NCBI GenBank assembly: GCA_023437715.1
Contig: JAEZFK010000068.1
Coordinates: 62,001 to 126,000 of the forward strand
Length of the DNA: 64,000 nt
Origin: Bacillota bacterium
GTDB taxonomy: Bacteria > Bacillota > Clostridia > Lachnospirales > Lachnospiraceae
Reading direction: 5' to 3'
Both the position numbers and the translations under genes were made by a program. Below the pieces are notes generated by a model, which had not been told where the DNA came from, did not search any database, and saw nothing but the letters and a program-made list of their open reading frames with translations. Below, piece after piece: positions 24,310 through 34,009 of the stretch; position 1 is the first letter of the stretch; the number at the start of each line of letters is the position of its first letter.

Positions 24310-27006
24310 ATGAAATATGAATTTAAAGGAGATCAGGGCGATTTTTATATGGAAAATCCGGAACTGACCAGCTATTTGTATTTTCCGCTGGCAAACGAGG
24401 CCGGAGTAATGAGCTGCTTATCCCCTGATCTGGGAGGGGACAGCAAGATGGATCAGAATTCCTTTCTCATGCCTCCTGTCAGCAGCGAAAATCTGCATAA
24501 TGACAAATCCTCCAGAAATATATGGTGCAGGATTGACGGCAGCCTATCCTGGTCCCTGACCGGCCGTTCCTCCTGGCAGCAGGCTCAGCTCTTTTCTGAA
24601 AACAAGGAACCAACGTCTGTGGAAGCAGGCTTCATGCGTCATAAAATCACAAGAACTTCAAAAGAGACAGGCATAAAAGGATCAATCAGCAGCGTTGTGC
24701 CGGCCACCGGAGAGCACGTGGAGCTGATGAAAATTCAGATTGAGAATATTTCTGACGAATATAAAAATCTCCAGGTAGTCGCAGCCATTCCCCTTTACGC
24801 CCGTTCCGCGGATAGCATCAGGGACCACCGCCATGTGACGGCTCTGCTCCATAGAATCAAGACAACCGGTTCCGGAGTCATTGTGACTCCCTCCATGACC
24901 TTTGATGAACGGGGCCATAAGCGGAATTACCGTTCCTACGGCGTATTTGGCGGAAATGAAGCCCAGCGCCCCGTAGGATATTATCCGGTTTTGGAGGATT
25001 ATATAGGGGAAGGCGGTAATCTTGAAAATCCGAAGGCCTTATATGAAACTCCTTTAAAGCCTCAGGGAGCATGCTTTGAGACCGGCGGCTATGAGGCCCT
25101 GGGAGGACTTTGCTTTCAAGAATGCAGGGTAGGACCTAAGGAAAAGATAACCTATGTCATTGCCATGGGATATGGAAATACGGAAGAAGAGCTGGTACAG
25201 GGCTGCGAGTCCTTTCTCAGTGAACGCGCGTTTGACAGGTGCTGGGAGCAGACCGAAGAATATTGGAATTTCAAGGTCAATGTCATGCTTTCTACAGGCA
25301 ATCCGGTTTTCGACCTCTGGATGCGGTGGGTGAGCTTTCAGCCCATGCTGCGGAGAATTTACGGCTGTTCCTTTCTTCCCCACCATGACTACGGAAAAGG
25401 GGGCCGGGGCTGGAGAGATTTGTGGCAGGACTGCCTGGCTTTGCTGATGATGAACCCGTCAGGAGTCCGTCAGATGTTAATTGATAATTTCGGCGGAGTG
25501 CGGATGGACGGGACCAATGCCACCATCATCGGAAGCGGACAGGGAGAGTTTATTGCGGACCGGAACAACATTACAAGGGTCTGGATGGACCATGGAGTAT
25601 GGCCCTTTTTAACCACGGAACTATATATCCATCAGACCGGGGATATGGAAATTCTGCTGGAAAATAGCAGTTACTTTAAGGATATGCAGGTCTGCCGCGG
25701 GGAGGAAAAGGACTTTCAATGGAAACCGGAGGACGGAGAACGTCTGCGGGATGTTCAGAACCAGATTTATTCAGGAACAGTCCTGGAACATCTGCTGGTC
25801 CAGAATCTCACCTCTTTTTATGATGTGGGGGAGCACAACCATATCAGGATCAGGGGAGCAGACTGGAATGATGCCCTGGATTTGGCTTCCCGGCGGGGGG
25901 AGAGCGTGGCATTTACCTCCATGTACGGCTACAATTTAAAAGGCCTGGAAAGCTTCCTGGAAGAGCTGAAAGCCCGGGGAATAAAAGAATTTGAAGTCGC
26001 TGAGGAAGTAAGACATTTGCTGGTAAAGGACCCGGCTGTTTATGATGATATCAGAAAAAAGCAGGAAATTCTGTCCCAATATTGCAGAAGCTGCTCCCAT
26101 CAAATTTCAGGAAAAAAGATAATCATAAAAGCAGAGGAATTGCAGGCCGATCTTCTTGCAAAATCCGCCTGGATATACAACCATATACGGGAAACGGAAT
26201 GGATCACTTCAAAGGAAGGATATGGCTGGTATAACGGATACTACGATAATTCAGGAAACAGGGTGGAGGGAGAAAAAGAAGCGGGAGTGCGCATGATGCT
26301 CACCAGCCAGGTATTTTCTCTCATGTCAGGAACGGCATCGGACCAGCAGGTTCAGGAGATTGTAAAGGCCTCCGACGCGCACCTGTATAAAAAGGAAATC
26401 GGAGGATACCGGTTAAATACGGATTTCCATGAGGTGAAAATGGATTTGGGCAGAATGTTCGGCTTTGCTTACGGCCACAAGGAAAACGGAGCGGTTTTCT
26501 CTCATATGACCACCATGTTCGGAAACGCCCTGTACAGGCGGAATGCCTCCAGGGAGGCCTGTCATGCCCTTTTATCCCTCTTTGACCATTGCTGCGATTT
26601 CGAAAAGAGCAGGATATACCCGGGAATTCCCGAATATGTGGACGCCAGGGGAAGAGGAATGTACCACTATCTGACAGGAGCTGCCAGCTGGTATCTGGTT
26701 ACGGTTGTCACTCAGATGTTTGGAATCAGGGGCCATTATGGAGACCTGGTTTTTAAGCCTCAGCTCTTAAAAGAACAGTTTGACAGTAACAATCAGGCCT
26801 CAGTATCTCTGGTGTTTGCAGGAAAGAACTTAAAGGTCATTTATAAAAACCCCGGGAACTCAGATCCGGATACCTATAGGATCACCGGTATTTCCATAAA
26901 TGGGGTTCCCCATCAATGTCTGGAAGGCGACTGGAGGATTGGGAGAGAAGAGCTTTTGCAACTGCCGGATCAGGAACTTCACACCATAATTGTTGATTTG
27001 AATTAG
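24310..27006 (+). CDS. GH94 glycoside phosphorylase (laminaribiose-phosphorylase type suspected)
   Basis: Inverting phosphorylase that would cleave a beta-linked glucoside to alpha-glucose-1-phosphate. About 898 aa: N-terminal beta-sandwich (from MKYEFKGDQGDFYMENPEL), linker helices, then the (alpha/alpha)6 domain with GGRGWRDLWQDCLALLMMNPS and the catalytic-acid motif GADWNDAL (Asp near residue 521). The RDLWQD variant and length resemble laminaribiose phosphorylases more than classical cellobiose phosphorylase; this assignment is from memory of the families. ATG 24310 is preferred (AAAGGATGG upstream); ATG 24289 is in frame but lacks a ribosome site. Followed at 9 nt by a cupin gene. Confidence 0.85.
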   Translation: MKYEFKGDQGDFYMENPELTSYLYFPLANEAGVMSCLSPDLGGDSKMDQNSFLMPPVSSENLHNDKSSRNIWCRIDGSLSWSLTGRSSWQQAQLFSENKEPTSVEAGFMRHKITRTSKETGIKGSISSVVPATGEHVELMKIQIENISDEYKNLQVVAAIPLYARSADSIRDHRHVTALLHRIKTTGSGVIVTPSMTFDERGHKRNYRSYGVFGGNEAQRPVGYYPVLEDYIGEGGNLENPKALYETPLKPQGACFETGGYEALGGLCFQECRVGPKEKITYVIAMGYGNTEEELVQGCESFLSERAFDRCWEQTEEYWNFKVNVMLSTGNPVFDLWMRWVSFQPMLRRIYGCSFLPHHDYGKGGRGWRDLWQDCLALLMMNPSGVRQMLIDNFGGVRMDGTNATIIGSGQGEFIADRNNITRVWMDHGVWPFLTTELYIHQTGDMEILLENSSYFKDMQVCRGEEKDFQWKPEDGERLRDVQNQIYSGTVLEHLLVQNLTSFYDVGEHNHIRIRGADWNDALDLASRRGESVAFTSMYGYNLKGLESFLEELKARGIKEFEVAEEVRHLLVKDPAVYDDIRKKQEILSQYCRSCSHQISGKKIIIKAEELQADLLAKSAWIYNHIRETEWITSKEGYGWYNGYYDNSGNRVEGEKEAGVRMMLTSQVFSLMSGTASDQQVQEIVKASDAHLYKKEIGGYRLNTDFHEVKMDLGRMFGFAYGHKENGAVFSHMTTMFGNALYRRNASREACHALLSLFDHCCDFEKSRIYPGIPEYVDARGRGMYHYLTGAASWYLVTVVTQMFGIRGHYGDLVFKPQLLKEQFDSNNQASVSLVFAGKNLKVIYKNPGNSDPDTYRITGISINGVPHQCLEGDWRIGREELLQLPDQELHTIIVDLN

Positions 27007-27015
27007 GAGGACGGA

Positions 27016-27471
27016 ATGGAAAAAGAATTCATTGAAATCACGAGGATTCAGCAGGAGGGCTATACCCCTCTTGTGGATTATCAGACATGGAGAGTGGCGG
27101 TTCTGCGGTATTGCGACGACGTGAGGGTGGAACGCCTGGTCTCCATGCAGAGGCATCTGGAAACCGATGAAGTGTTCGTATTGCTGGAAGGAAACTGCGT
27201 GCTGGTTTCAGGCGGAAACGGGGACCGGCCGGTAGAAGTGGAGTGCGTCAGAATGATAAAAAACCAGCTCTATAATGTGAAGAAAGGTGTCTGGCATACT
27301 CATGCCCTGGATGAGGAAGGAAGTGTTCTCATTATCGAAAACCAGAATACCTGTGATGAGAATTCCCCTACAGAGGCCCTGAGCGGCCAGCAGATCCAGG
27401 TGATCCGGGAACAGATTTCCTTCCGCGAAGCCAGGGACAGAGGCGTCCAGACGGGCTCAACTTCCTTTTGA
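27016..27471 (+). CDS. Cupin-fold protein
   Basis: A 151-residue single-domain cupin. The two beta-barrel motifs are degenerate: RHLETDEVFVLLEGNCVLVSGG (His and Glu of motif 1) and KGVWHTHALDEEGSVLIIENQNT (motif 2, two His). A metal-bound epimerase, isomerase or sugar-sensing role is possible but not shown. AGGAGG lies 7 nt upstream, and the gene follows the GH94 phosphorylase by 9 nt, so it is in the same transcript. Confidence 0.7.
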   Translation: MEKEFIEITRIQQEGYTPLVDYQTWRVAVLRYCDDVRVERLVSMQRHLETDEVFVLLEGNCVLVSGGNGDRPVEVECVRMIKNQLYNVKKGVWHTHALDEEGSVLIIENQNTCDENSPTEALSGQQIQVIREQISFREARDRGVQTGSTSF

Positions 27472-27536
27472 CATTCCCGGTTCCAATCGGTAGAATAAAG
27501 GTAATAAAATTGATTTAATGTGAACAGGAGGCTTTT

Positions 27537-29276
27537 ATGGCGGGGTTAATGGCTGCATGGAACAATATGAGGATTAAGACAAAAATTTTGGTTACATATT
27601 TAACAATCTTATTATTATCCTTTGTAATCACCTTTTCGGTCATATCTGTCATTAACAGCTCCTATACGAAGAACGAGATTTTCAATGCAGGCACGCAGAC
27701 GGTCAGCGCCCTGAAAGGAAATTTGTCCCTGATTTTTGACAATGTGACCCAGTTTTCAAACCTGATCTATTTTGATAAAAATGTTCAGGAGGCTTTAAGA
27801 AACGTAAATAATGCTTCCATTGACCCCTCCATCCAGAGAACCATCAAGCAGAGTCTGGTCAATATGATTCTGTCAGGGGAGTACATTTCCAGCGTCCTGA
27901 TTATTGATTCCTACCATAACATATACAGCTCCTATAAAAAGACGCCCAAGGGCATTTACGCGGATAAGGCTCTGGAGTCTCAGTGGTACCGGCACCTTAG
28001 CGAGCACAGGGGAAACGGTTTTTTCATGAAAGGCAGCGAGGGGGTCATTGAATTTTACGGGGACACCCCATACATAACCTACATTAGGGAAATCCGGGAT
28101 GAAAACACCTATAAGCCTCTGGCAATCCTTTTGGTTACGGTCAATGAAGAAACCATACGGAATTATTTTAACGGAGTCAGTAAGTCCCATGACAGTTACT
28201 TTTATATCCTGGGGGATAAGGACGAATACATTGTGGCTCCCCAAAATCCTGAGAAGCTTCCGGGCGAAAACCGGCTGGTAATCACCCAGGATATCGGCAT
28301 AGAAAACTGGAAGCTGGCCGGATCATTTCAGATGGATAATATGACGGCCATGGCTCCCTATTACTCAACCGTTATTCTTCTGATTATGTGCATTAATGTG
28401 GCCTTTGTCTTTGTCTGCTCGGTCATGCTCACCCGTTTTATCTTCCATCCTCTGGTAAAGGTGGAAAGCCATATGATGCTGGTGGAAACAGGCCAGTTTG
28501 AGGAAATGGAGGTGGACCAGCAGAAAAATGAAATCAATAACTTAAAACGGGTGTTTAACCATATGACAAGGTCTATCAAAAACCTGATTCTAAAGGTGAA
28601 GGAAGAGGAGCAGATCATTTCCAAGGTGGAGCTTGACTTACTCCAGGCCCAGATCAATCCTCACTTTCTCTACAACACTCTTGATGCGGTGTCCGCCCTT
28701 GCCCTCATGCAGGACTATGACAACTGCTTTAAAATGACCCAGGCCTTGGGCAGCTTTTACAGGAACAGCTTAAACAGCGGAATGGATTTCATTACGGTAA
28801 AGGATGAGATCAGCTGTATACAAAGCTATCTGACCATTTTAAACATCCGCTATGACAATGAAATAAAGCTGGAGGTGGATGTGGAAGAAGAGGTAAAGGA
28901 ATGCAGAATCTTAAAGCTGCTTTTACAGCCCTTAGTGGAAAATGCCGTCCACCATGGAATCAAGCCAAGGGAAGGGAAAGGCCTGATTTCCATCAAGGTC
29001 TTTTCCGATGAGGATGAAATCATATTTCTGGTGTCCGATGACGGGGTGGGCATGAGCGAGGAAAAGATTGAAGAAATCATGGAAGGCCGGACAGTTACCG
29101 GAAAATCGGGATTCGGCCTTTATAACCTGATGCAGCGGATCACCCTCTCCCATGGAATCAAGCAGCCGGTCCTCATTCACAGTGAGATCGGAAACGGAAC
29201 GGAAATAGCGGTGAGAGTGAAACGTATGGAAATGAAAGGATTGGAACATGCAGATCAAAGTGCTGATTGTGGATGA
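27537..29276 (+). CDS. YesM-type sensor histidine kinase
   Basis: Membrane sensor of a two-component system for carbohydrate uptake. Transmembrane helices at about residues 17-39 and 277-300 bracket an extracytoplasmic dCache-like domain; a HAMP-like segment follows (RFIFHPLVKVESHM). The His_kinase box is QINPHFLYNTLD (His near 375), and the ATPase has VENAVHHGIKP, DDGVGM and GFGLYNLMQRI. Overlaps the response regulator by 29 nt, confirming the pair. Confidence 0.93.
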   Translation: MAGLMAAWNNMRIKTKILVTYLTILLLSFVITFSVISVINSSYTKNEIFNAGTQTVSALKGNLSLIFDNVTQFSNLIYFDKNVQEALRNVNNASIDPSIQRTIKQSLVNMILSGEYISSVLIIDSYHNIYSSYKKTPKGIYADKALESQWYRHLSEHRGNGFFMKGSEGVIEFYGDTPYITYIREIRDENTYKPLAILLVTVNEETIRNYFNGVSKSHDSYFYILGDKDEYIVAPQNPEKLPGENRLVITQDIGIENWKLAGSFQMDNMTAMAPYYSTVILLIMCINVAFVFVCSVMLTRFIFHPLVKVESHMMLVETGQFEEMEVDQQKNEINNLKRVFNHMTRSIKNLILKVKEEEQIISKVELDLLQAQINPHFLYNTLDAVSALALMQDYDNCFKMTQALGSFYRNSLNSGMDFITVKDEISCIQSYLTILNIRYDNEIKLEVDVEEEVKECRILKLLLQPLVENAVHHGIKPREGKGLISIKVFSDEDEIIFLVSDDGVGMSEEKIEEIMEGRTVTGKSGFGLYNLMQRITLSHGIKQPVLIHSEIGNGTEIAVRVKRMEMKGLEHADQSADCG

Positions 29277-30792
29277 TGAAAAACTGGAACGGGTGCTGAT
29301 CAAACGGGGATTTCCATGGGAAGAACATGGATTTTCAGTCATTGGGGAGGCCTCCTCCGGCGCGGAAGCGCTGGAATTTATCAGGCACAGAAAGCCGGAG
29401 CTGGTTTTAACCGATATCAGCATGCCCCATATGGATGGGCTGGAGCTTGCGGAAAATATTTCAGCCCTGGATGAGAACGTCCATGTAATTATGATTACGG
29501 GTTACCGGGAATTTGAATACGCAAGGCGGGCGGTGAAGCTGGGAGTGGAGGATTTTCTCCTAAAGCCCATTGATATGAATGAGCTGAAAGAAATCACCCT
29601 CAGAATCAAAGAAAAGATCATAAGGGAAACGGCCCGCCGGCAGGAGGTGGAGCTGCTGAAGCAAAGCGTTTCCGCAGACCAGGACATTTTAATGGAAAGC
29701 TTCTTTCAAAGGCTGGTGGAAAGGCGGACCAGCGAGGAGGAAGCGGAGAAAAAGCTCCCTGCCTATGGCTGTGAAGCGCTGTTAGAGGCGTGCTGCTGTC
29801 TCAGCATCCACTTAAAAGAGGAGGCCCACAAAAGGGCCTTGGAGCTTCTGGGAAAGAACCCCATTGAGGGAACCGTATCTTTCCTTCATTACATGAAAAA
29901 TATCGTGGTGTTTTGTACGGCTAAAAGCCTGGAAAACAGCGGGGAGATTGCCCGGCAGCTCCATCAAAGGCTGAAAGAAGACCACATTTATGCAACTGTT
30001 GGAATGAGCCGCGCCCATGAGGGCTATGCCGGAATCGCCGAGGCCTTTGCCGAGTCAGAGAATGCCCTCAGCGCATCGGTGCTGTTAGGGGGCAACCGGA
30101 TCATCACCTACGAGGAATATCTCAGAGTCATGGAAAAGAACCCGGATAAGCTGGCCTTTGACTGGGAGGATTTTCTATTTTCACTGACCAATGGAGTTTC
30201 CGACAGGGTATTCTCCGCGATGGAAGACTATGTGGACGGGATCAGAAATTCAAGGGTAACGGAAGTCGAATATTTAAGGCTTATGGCCATGGACTTAATG
30301 TCCAAGGCGGGCAGCACCCTCAATAAATACGGAGACAGTCTGGAGCTGCTCATGGGGGAAGAACAGCTGTATGAATCCATACGGTCCATTCAGACGGTGG
30401 AGGAATGCCGCCTGTTTTTGGAGGAATCCATCCGCATGATTCTGGACTATCACAACAGCAAAAAGGCAAAGCAGGGAAACAAGGCGGTAAACGAGGCCCT
30501 GGAATATATCAATAAAAACTTTTGTGATCCCGGCCTGTCTCTTAAAACCGTAGCCTCGGCAGTCTTTTCCAATGAAAGCTATTTAAGCAGGGTATTTAAA
30601 AAAGAGGTGGGGCAGAGCCTGATTGAATATGTCCTGAAAAAAAGGATCGAGGAGAGCATCCGCCTTTTGAATACGACGGATTTAAAGGTATATGAAATAG
30701 CGGAAAGGGTGGGATTTCGGGATTCCCATTACTTCAGCATCTGCTTTAAAAAGCATGTGGGCGTAACCGTTAAGGAGCTTAAGCAAAGGTAG
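29248..30792 (+). CDS. YesN-type response regulator (REC + AraC DNA-binding)
   Basis: Receiver domain with DD at residues 9-10, phospho-acceptor Asp56 (LVLTDISMPHMDG), and Lys in LLKPID. A variable central region spans about 130-400, and two helix-turn-helix units of the AraC type lie in the last 100 residues (LKTVASAVFSNESYLSRVFKKEVGQSLIEYV; IAERVGFRDSHYFSICFKKHVGVT). 514 aa. The binding-protein operon begins 105 nt downstream; the conserved element found at two promoters (24220, 30804) is the likely target. Confidence 0.93.
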   Translation: MQIKVLIVDDEKLERVLIKRGFPWEEHGFSVIGEASSGAEALEFIRHRKPELVLTDISMPHMDGLELAENISALDENVHVIMITGYREFEYARRAVKLGVEDFLLKPIDMNELKEITLRIKEKIIRETARRQEVELLKQSVSADQDILMESFFQRLVERRTSEEEAEKKLPAYGCEALLEACCCLSIHLKEEAHKRALELLGKNPIEGTVSFLHYMKNIVVFCTAKSLENSGEIARQLHQRLKEDHIYATVGMSRAHEGYAGIAEAFAESENALSASVLLGGNRIITYEEYLRVMEKNPDKLAFDWEDFLFSLTNGVSDRVFSAMEDYVDGIRNSRVTEVEYLRLMAMDLMSKAGSTLNKYGDSLELLMGEEQLYESIRSIQTVEECRLFLEESIRMILDYHNSKKAKQGNKAVNEALEYINKNFCDPGLSLKTVASAVFSNESYLSRVFKKEVGQSLIEYVLKKRIEESIRLLNTTDLKVYEIAERVGFRDSHYFSICFKKHVGVTVKELKQR

Positions 30793-30803
30793 TAAAATTT
30801 CTA

Positions 30804-30855
30804 ACCTTTTGGGTCAAAATATTAAATTGAGTAAAAGAGGGAGTTTCAGTATACT
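30804..30855 (+). promoter_or_regulatory. Promoter of the binding protein-permease-phosphorylase operon
   Basis: ACCTTTT (30804-30810), then -35 TTGAGT (30827-30832), a 17-bp spacer and -10 TATACT (30850-30855). The distances from ACCTTTT to -35 and -10 equal those at 24220-24271, and AAATTxAGTAA overlaps the -35 in both. Confidence 0.75.
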
Positions 30856-30896
30856 GATATCAGCATGAAACAAAGAAAACCCAGGAGGAGTTTAAC

Positions 30897-32207
30897 ATGA
30901 AAAAAAGAACGTTAAAAAGAGTTTCAGCCGTGATACTGACGGCAGCCCTGGCAGCGGGAATGACCGGATGCGCGGGCAAAGGCAGCGCCGCTCCCGCAGG
31001 AGGTTCCGGGGATGGAAAGGTGGTACTAAATGTCTGGCACCAGTGGTCCAATGATACCAACGAATTAAAGAAGAAATACGATGAAGCGGTTGCCGCCTAC
31101 ATAGCGGAAAATCCCAATGTGGAAATCAACACCCAGACCCTGGACACGGAAGCCTATAAGACAAAGATTTCTGCAGAGTTTGCAGGAGATGCAAAGGGCA
31201 TCGACGTATTCTATTACTGGGGAGCCGGAACCGCAAGAAAAATGATCAATGCGGATAAGCTGCTTCCTTTAGATTCCTATATCACCGATGAGGTTAAGGG
31301 GAAACTGCTGGAGGGATCTACGGCCGCCTTTGAATACAATGGAAAGACCTATTCTCTTCCCTCTTTTTCCTGGTACATGACCTTGTACTGCAACAAGGCT
31401 TTATTTGACCAGGCAGGCGCAGAGCTTCCCGATACCTATGATAAGCTGGTTGCCGCAGTTGAAAAGCTGTCAAAGCTTGACGGAGTGACGCCTCTGGCTT
31501 CCGGTGCAAAGGACGGCTGGAATGCGGCATTCATCTATCAGGCACTGGCTCTCAGAAGTGTAGGGGCGGAGGAAATTAACAAGATGCTGTCCGGCCAGAC
31601 TCCATTTGGCGGAGAAGGCTATGAGGATGCAGCCAATAAGGTGCAGGAATTATATAAAATGGGCGCATTTGGAGCAAATCCCCTGGAGCAGAGCAATGAT
31701 GACGCCAATGCAGCTTTCGGAACCGGAAAAGCGGCTATGAGGCTTATGGGAAGCTGGTTTGCAAACAGCATTTATTCCGATAAAACCGTCACCATCAAAC
31801 CGGAAGACGTGGTTGCAATGAAAATTCCAATGATTACCGGCAAGGGAAATGAAACGGATTACTGCGGCGGATTCGTAGAATCCTTCTGGGTGAATAAAAA
31901 CACCAAGAACCCGGATGAGGCAGCGAAATTTGCAATCTACATAAATGAAAAGATGGGAGAAGCCGCCTACGAGACAGGCTCAGGCTTCAGCGGCTGGAAA
32001 ACAGATGTGGATGAAAAAGGCTTGAATCCTCTCTTCGTACAGATCAAGGATCTCCTCTCCCAGGGAAAAACCTCAGTTCTTGCATGGGATACCTCTCTGG
32101 ACGCAGAGCCGGCTACCATTCACAATGAACAGGTACAGACCCTGTTCGCTCCCAATGCCGATACCGGTGAGTTTATAAAAGCACATGAAGCGGCTATCAA
32201 TAAGTAA
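30897..32207 (+). CDS. Family 1 extracellular sugar-binding lipoprotein
   Basis: Substrate-binding protein of a carbohydrate uptake (CUT1) ABC system. Signal peptide with lipobox ending Cys25 (GMTGC), Gly/Ser/Ala linker, then the SBP_bac_1 fold (VLNVWHQWSNDTNELKKKYDEAV near the start; FAGDAKGIDVFYYWG; AMRLMGSWFANSIY). CCAGGAGGAG precedes the ATG. A hairpin with T's follows the stop, fitting excess production over the permeases. Oligosaccharides from a beta-glucan are the likely ligand, judged only from the phosphorylases in the locus. Confidence 0.93.
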   Translation: MKKRTLKRVSAVILTAALAAGMTGCAGKGSAAPAGGSGDGKVVLNVWHQWSNDTNELKKKYDEAVAAYIAENPNVEINTQTLDTEAYKTKISAEFAGDAKGIDVFYYWGAGTARKMINADKLLPLDSYITDEVKGKLLEGSTAAFEYNGKTYSLPSFSWYMTLYCNKALFDQAGAELPDTYDKLVAAVEKLSKLDGVTPLASGAKDGWNAAFIYQALALRSVGAEEINKMLSGQTPFGGEGYEDAANKVQELYKMGAFGANPLEQSNDDANAAFGTGKAAMRLMGSWFANSIYSDKTVTIKPEDVVAMKIPMITGKGNETDYCGGFVESFWVNKNTKNPDEAAKFAIYINEKMGEAAYETGSGFSGWKTDVDEKGLNPLFVQIKDLLSQGKTSVLAWDTSLDAEPATIHNEQVQTLFAPNADTGEFIKAHEAAINK

Positions 32208-32217
32208 GTAAGAGCAA

Positions 32218-32255
32218 GGGGGTATCGCTTACGGAAACAGGCGATACTCCCTTTC
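32218..32255 (+). terminator. Attenuating hairpin after the binding-protein gene
   Basis: GGGGGTATCGC (32218-32228) and GCGATACTCCC (32241-32251) form an 11-bp stem (one mismatch) with a 12-nt loop and a TTTCT tail, 11 nt after the stop codon. Readthrough feeds the permease genes. Confidence 0.75.
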
Positions 32256-32274
32256 TGTACAAGGAGATTTGATC

Positions 32275-33168
32275 ATGAATAAAATGTTGGGGAATAAGAG
32301 CCACGTGGCCTGCTTTGTGCTGCCTGCGCTCATCCTGTTTATCAGCTTTACAATTATACCGCTCTTTATTTCAGGAACTTACAGCCTTTTCCAGTACGAT
32401 GGCATCGGGAAAATGGACTTTATCGGTCTTGGGAATTACATAAGGATGTTTGGCGAGGACCCTCACTTTCTAAAGGCCATCTCAAATTCTCTCCTTTTAG
32501 TGGGAGCCTCCCTTCTCTTTCAGCTGCCCATTTCCCTGATTCTGGCCATGGTCCTGGCAAGAGGGGTAAAGGGGGAGAAATTCTTCCGGACCGTTTACTT
32601 TTTGCCGGTGGTAATATCCAGTATGGTAATCGGCCAGCTGTGGATGAAGATGTTTCACAGCGAATACGGGCTTTTAAACCACGTGATCCGGGCCCTGGGA
32701 GCTTCTGATTTCAGCTATTCCTGGCTCTCAAATCCCAAAACCGCCTTTTTCTCCACCCTGGTCCCTGCGGTATGGCAGTATATCGGCTATCACATGCTGA
32801 TTTTTTATGCGGGAATCAAGTCCATTTCCCAGGATTATTATGAGGCGGCTCAGATCGACGGCGCCAGCAAATGGCAGGTAAATACGAAAATAACCATTCC
32901 CCTTCTGGCCCCTGTGATCAAGACCTGCGTCATATTCTCCATTACCGGTTCTCTAAGGGCCTTTGACCTCATTTACGTCATGACAGGAGGCGGGCCAAAC
33001 CATGCCAGCGAGGTGCCTGCAACCCTGATGTACAACAATTTGTTCCGCAGAGGCTTATATGGATATGGAAGCGCACAGGCATTTTTCATCGTGGTGGAAT
33101 GTCTGCTCTTTACCTTTATTGTGAGCAGGCTGTTTAAAAAAGCGGAAGAAAACGCATCTGCAATCTAA
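32275..33168 (+). CDS. CUT1 sugar ABC permease (MalF/UgpA-like)
   Basis: Six transmembrane helices are expected in 297 aa; the first is at residues 15-37. The EAA loop is readable as YYEAAQIDGASKWQVNTKITIPLLAPVI. ATG 32275 has AAGGAG 8 nt upstream; a TTG 6 nt earlier is in frame but poorly spaced. Paired with the permease at 33185. No ATPase gene lies in this locus, so a shared MsmX/UgpC-type ATPase encoded elsewhere must energise it, as is usual for CUT1 systems in Firmicutes. Confidence 0.93.
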   Translation: MNKMLGNKSHVACFVLPALILFISFTIIPLFISGTYSLFQYDGIGKMDFIGLGNYIRMFGEDPHFLKAISNSLLLVGASLLFQLPISLILAMVLARGVKGEKFFRTVYFLPVVISSMVIGQLWMKMFHSEYGLLNHVIRALGASDFSYSWLSNPKTAFFSTLVPAVWQYIGYHMLIFYAGIKSISQDYYEAAQIDGASKWQVNTKITIPLLAPVIKTCVIFSITGSLRAFDLIYVMTGGGPNHASEVPATLMYNNLFRRGLYGYGSAQAFFIVVECLLFTFIVSRLFKKAEENASAI

Positions 33169-33184
33169 GCCAGGAGGCGGTCAT

Positions 33185-34006
33185 ATGAAAATGAAAAAAA
33201 AGATAAAATTTTTACTGCTGTGCCTGATCGCACTGACTCAGCTTTTCCCCTTATACTGGCTTTTCACCTTTTCCTTAAAGGGCAATGGGGAGATTTTCGG
33301 AGAAAATGTCATAGGGCTTCCTCATGTGTGGAGATGGGAAAATTATGGAAATGCATTTACCCAGACCAGTCTGATCCGGTATTTTTTAAACTCCGTGTTC
33401 TATTCCATGGTAACGGTGGCTGTTGCAGGGCTGCTGTCCGCCATGGCCGCCTATGCCATAGCCAGAATGAGATGGAAGCTTAAATCCCTGGTATTCGGGG
33501 CCTTTGCCCTGGGAATTATGATTCCGGCCCAGGCAGCCTTGCTGCCCCTGTTCCAGGTTCTCGATAAAACAGGATTAAAGGGCGGGTACTTGGGACTTCT
33601 CATTCCCTACATTGCAGGGGCCCTTCCCATGAGCATTATGATATTAACCGGATTTTATAAAAGCATTCCCATGGAGATTGAAGAAGCCGCCTGTATTGAC
33701 GGCTGCGGGATTTTCCGGTGCTTTGCCTCCATCATCCTTCCCATCATTAAGCCGGCTCTTGCCACTGCCTCCATTTTCACCTTTTTAGGAACCTGGAACG
33801 AGCTGATGTTAGCCAATACCTTTGTGGACAGCGACCGGTACCGGACACTGCCTGTAGGCATTATGTCTTTTGCAGGCCAGTACTCCACGGACTGGGGGCT
33901 GATCGGAGCGGGCATGGTAATCGCCACCCTGCCGACCATTGTTATTTACTTTATGCTGAGCAATCAGATTCAGGACAGTCTGGTTGCAGGAGCGGTGAAA
34001 GGATAG
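33185..34006 (+). CDS. CUT1 sugar ABC permease (MalG/UgpE-like)
   Basis: Second permease, 273 aa, first transmembrane helix at residues 8-28. EAA motif EIEEAACIDGCGIFRCFASIILPIIKPAL, and the C-terminus (NQIQDSLVAGAVKG) is the typical MalG ending. CAGGAGG lies 9 nt upstream. The gene ends 4 nt before the large phosphorylase, indicating one transcript from 30897 to 37138. Confidence 0.93.
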   Translation: MKMKKKIKFLLLCLIALTQLFPLYWLFTFSLKGNGEIFGENVIGLPHVWRWENYGNAFTQTSLIRYFLNSVFYSMVTVAVAGLLSAMAAYAIARMRWKLKSLVFGAFALGIMIPAQAALLPLFQVLDKTGLKGGYLGLLIPYIAGALPMSIMILTGFYKSIPMEIEEAACIDGCGIFRCFASIILPIIKPALATASIFTFLGTWNELMLANTFVDSDRYRTLPVGIMSFAGQYSTDWGLIGAGMVIATLPTIVIYFMLSNQIQDSLVAGAVKG

Positions 34007-34009
34007 TGA

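Noticed and set aside
30846..30857. TCAGTATACTGA, a perfect palindrome over the -10 of the binding-protein promoter
   Set aside because: It is mostly the -10 itself and is not present at the sister promoter (24266 region), so it is probably chance.
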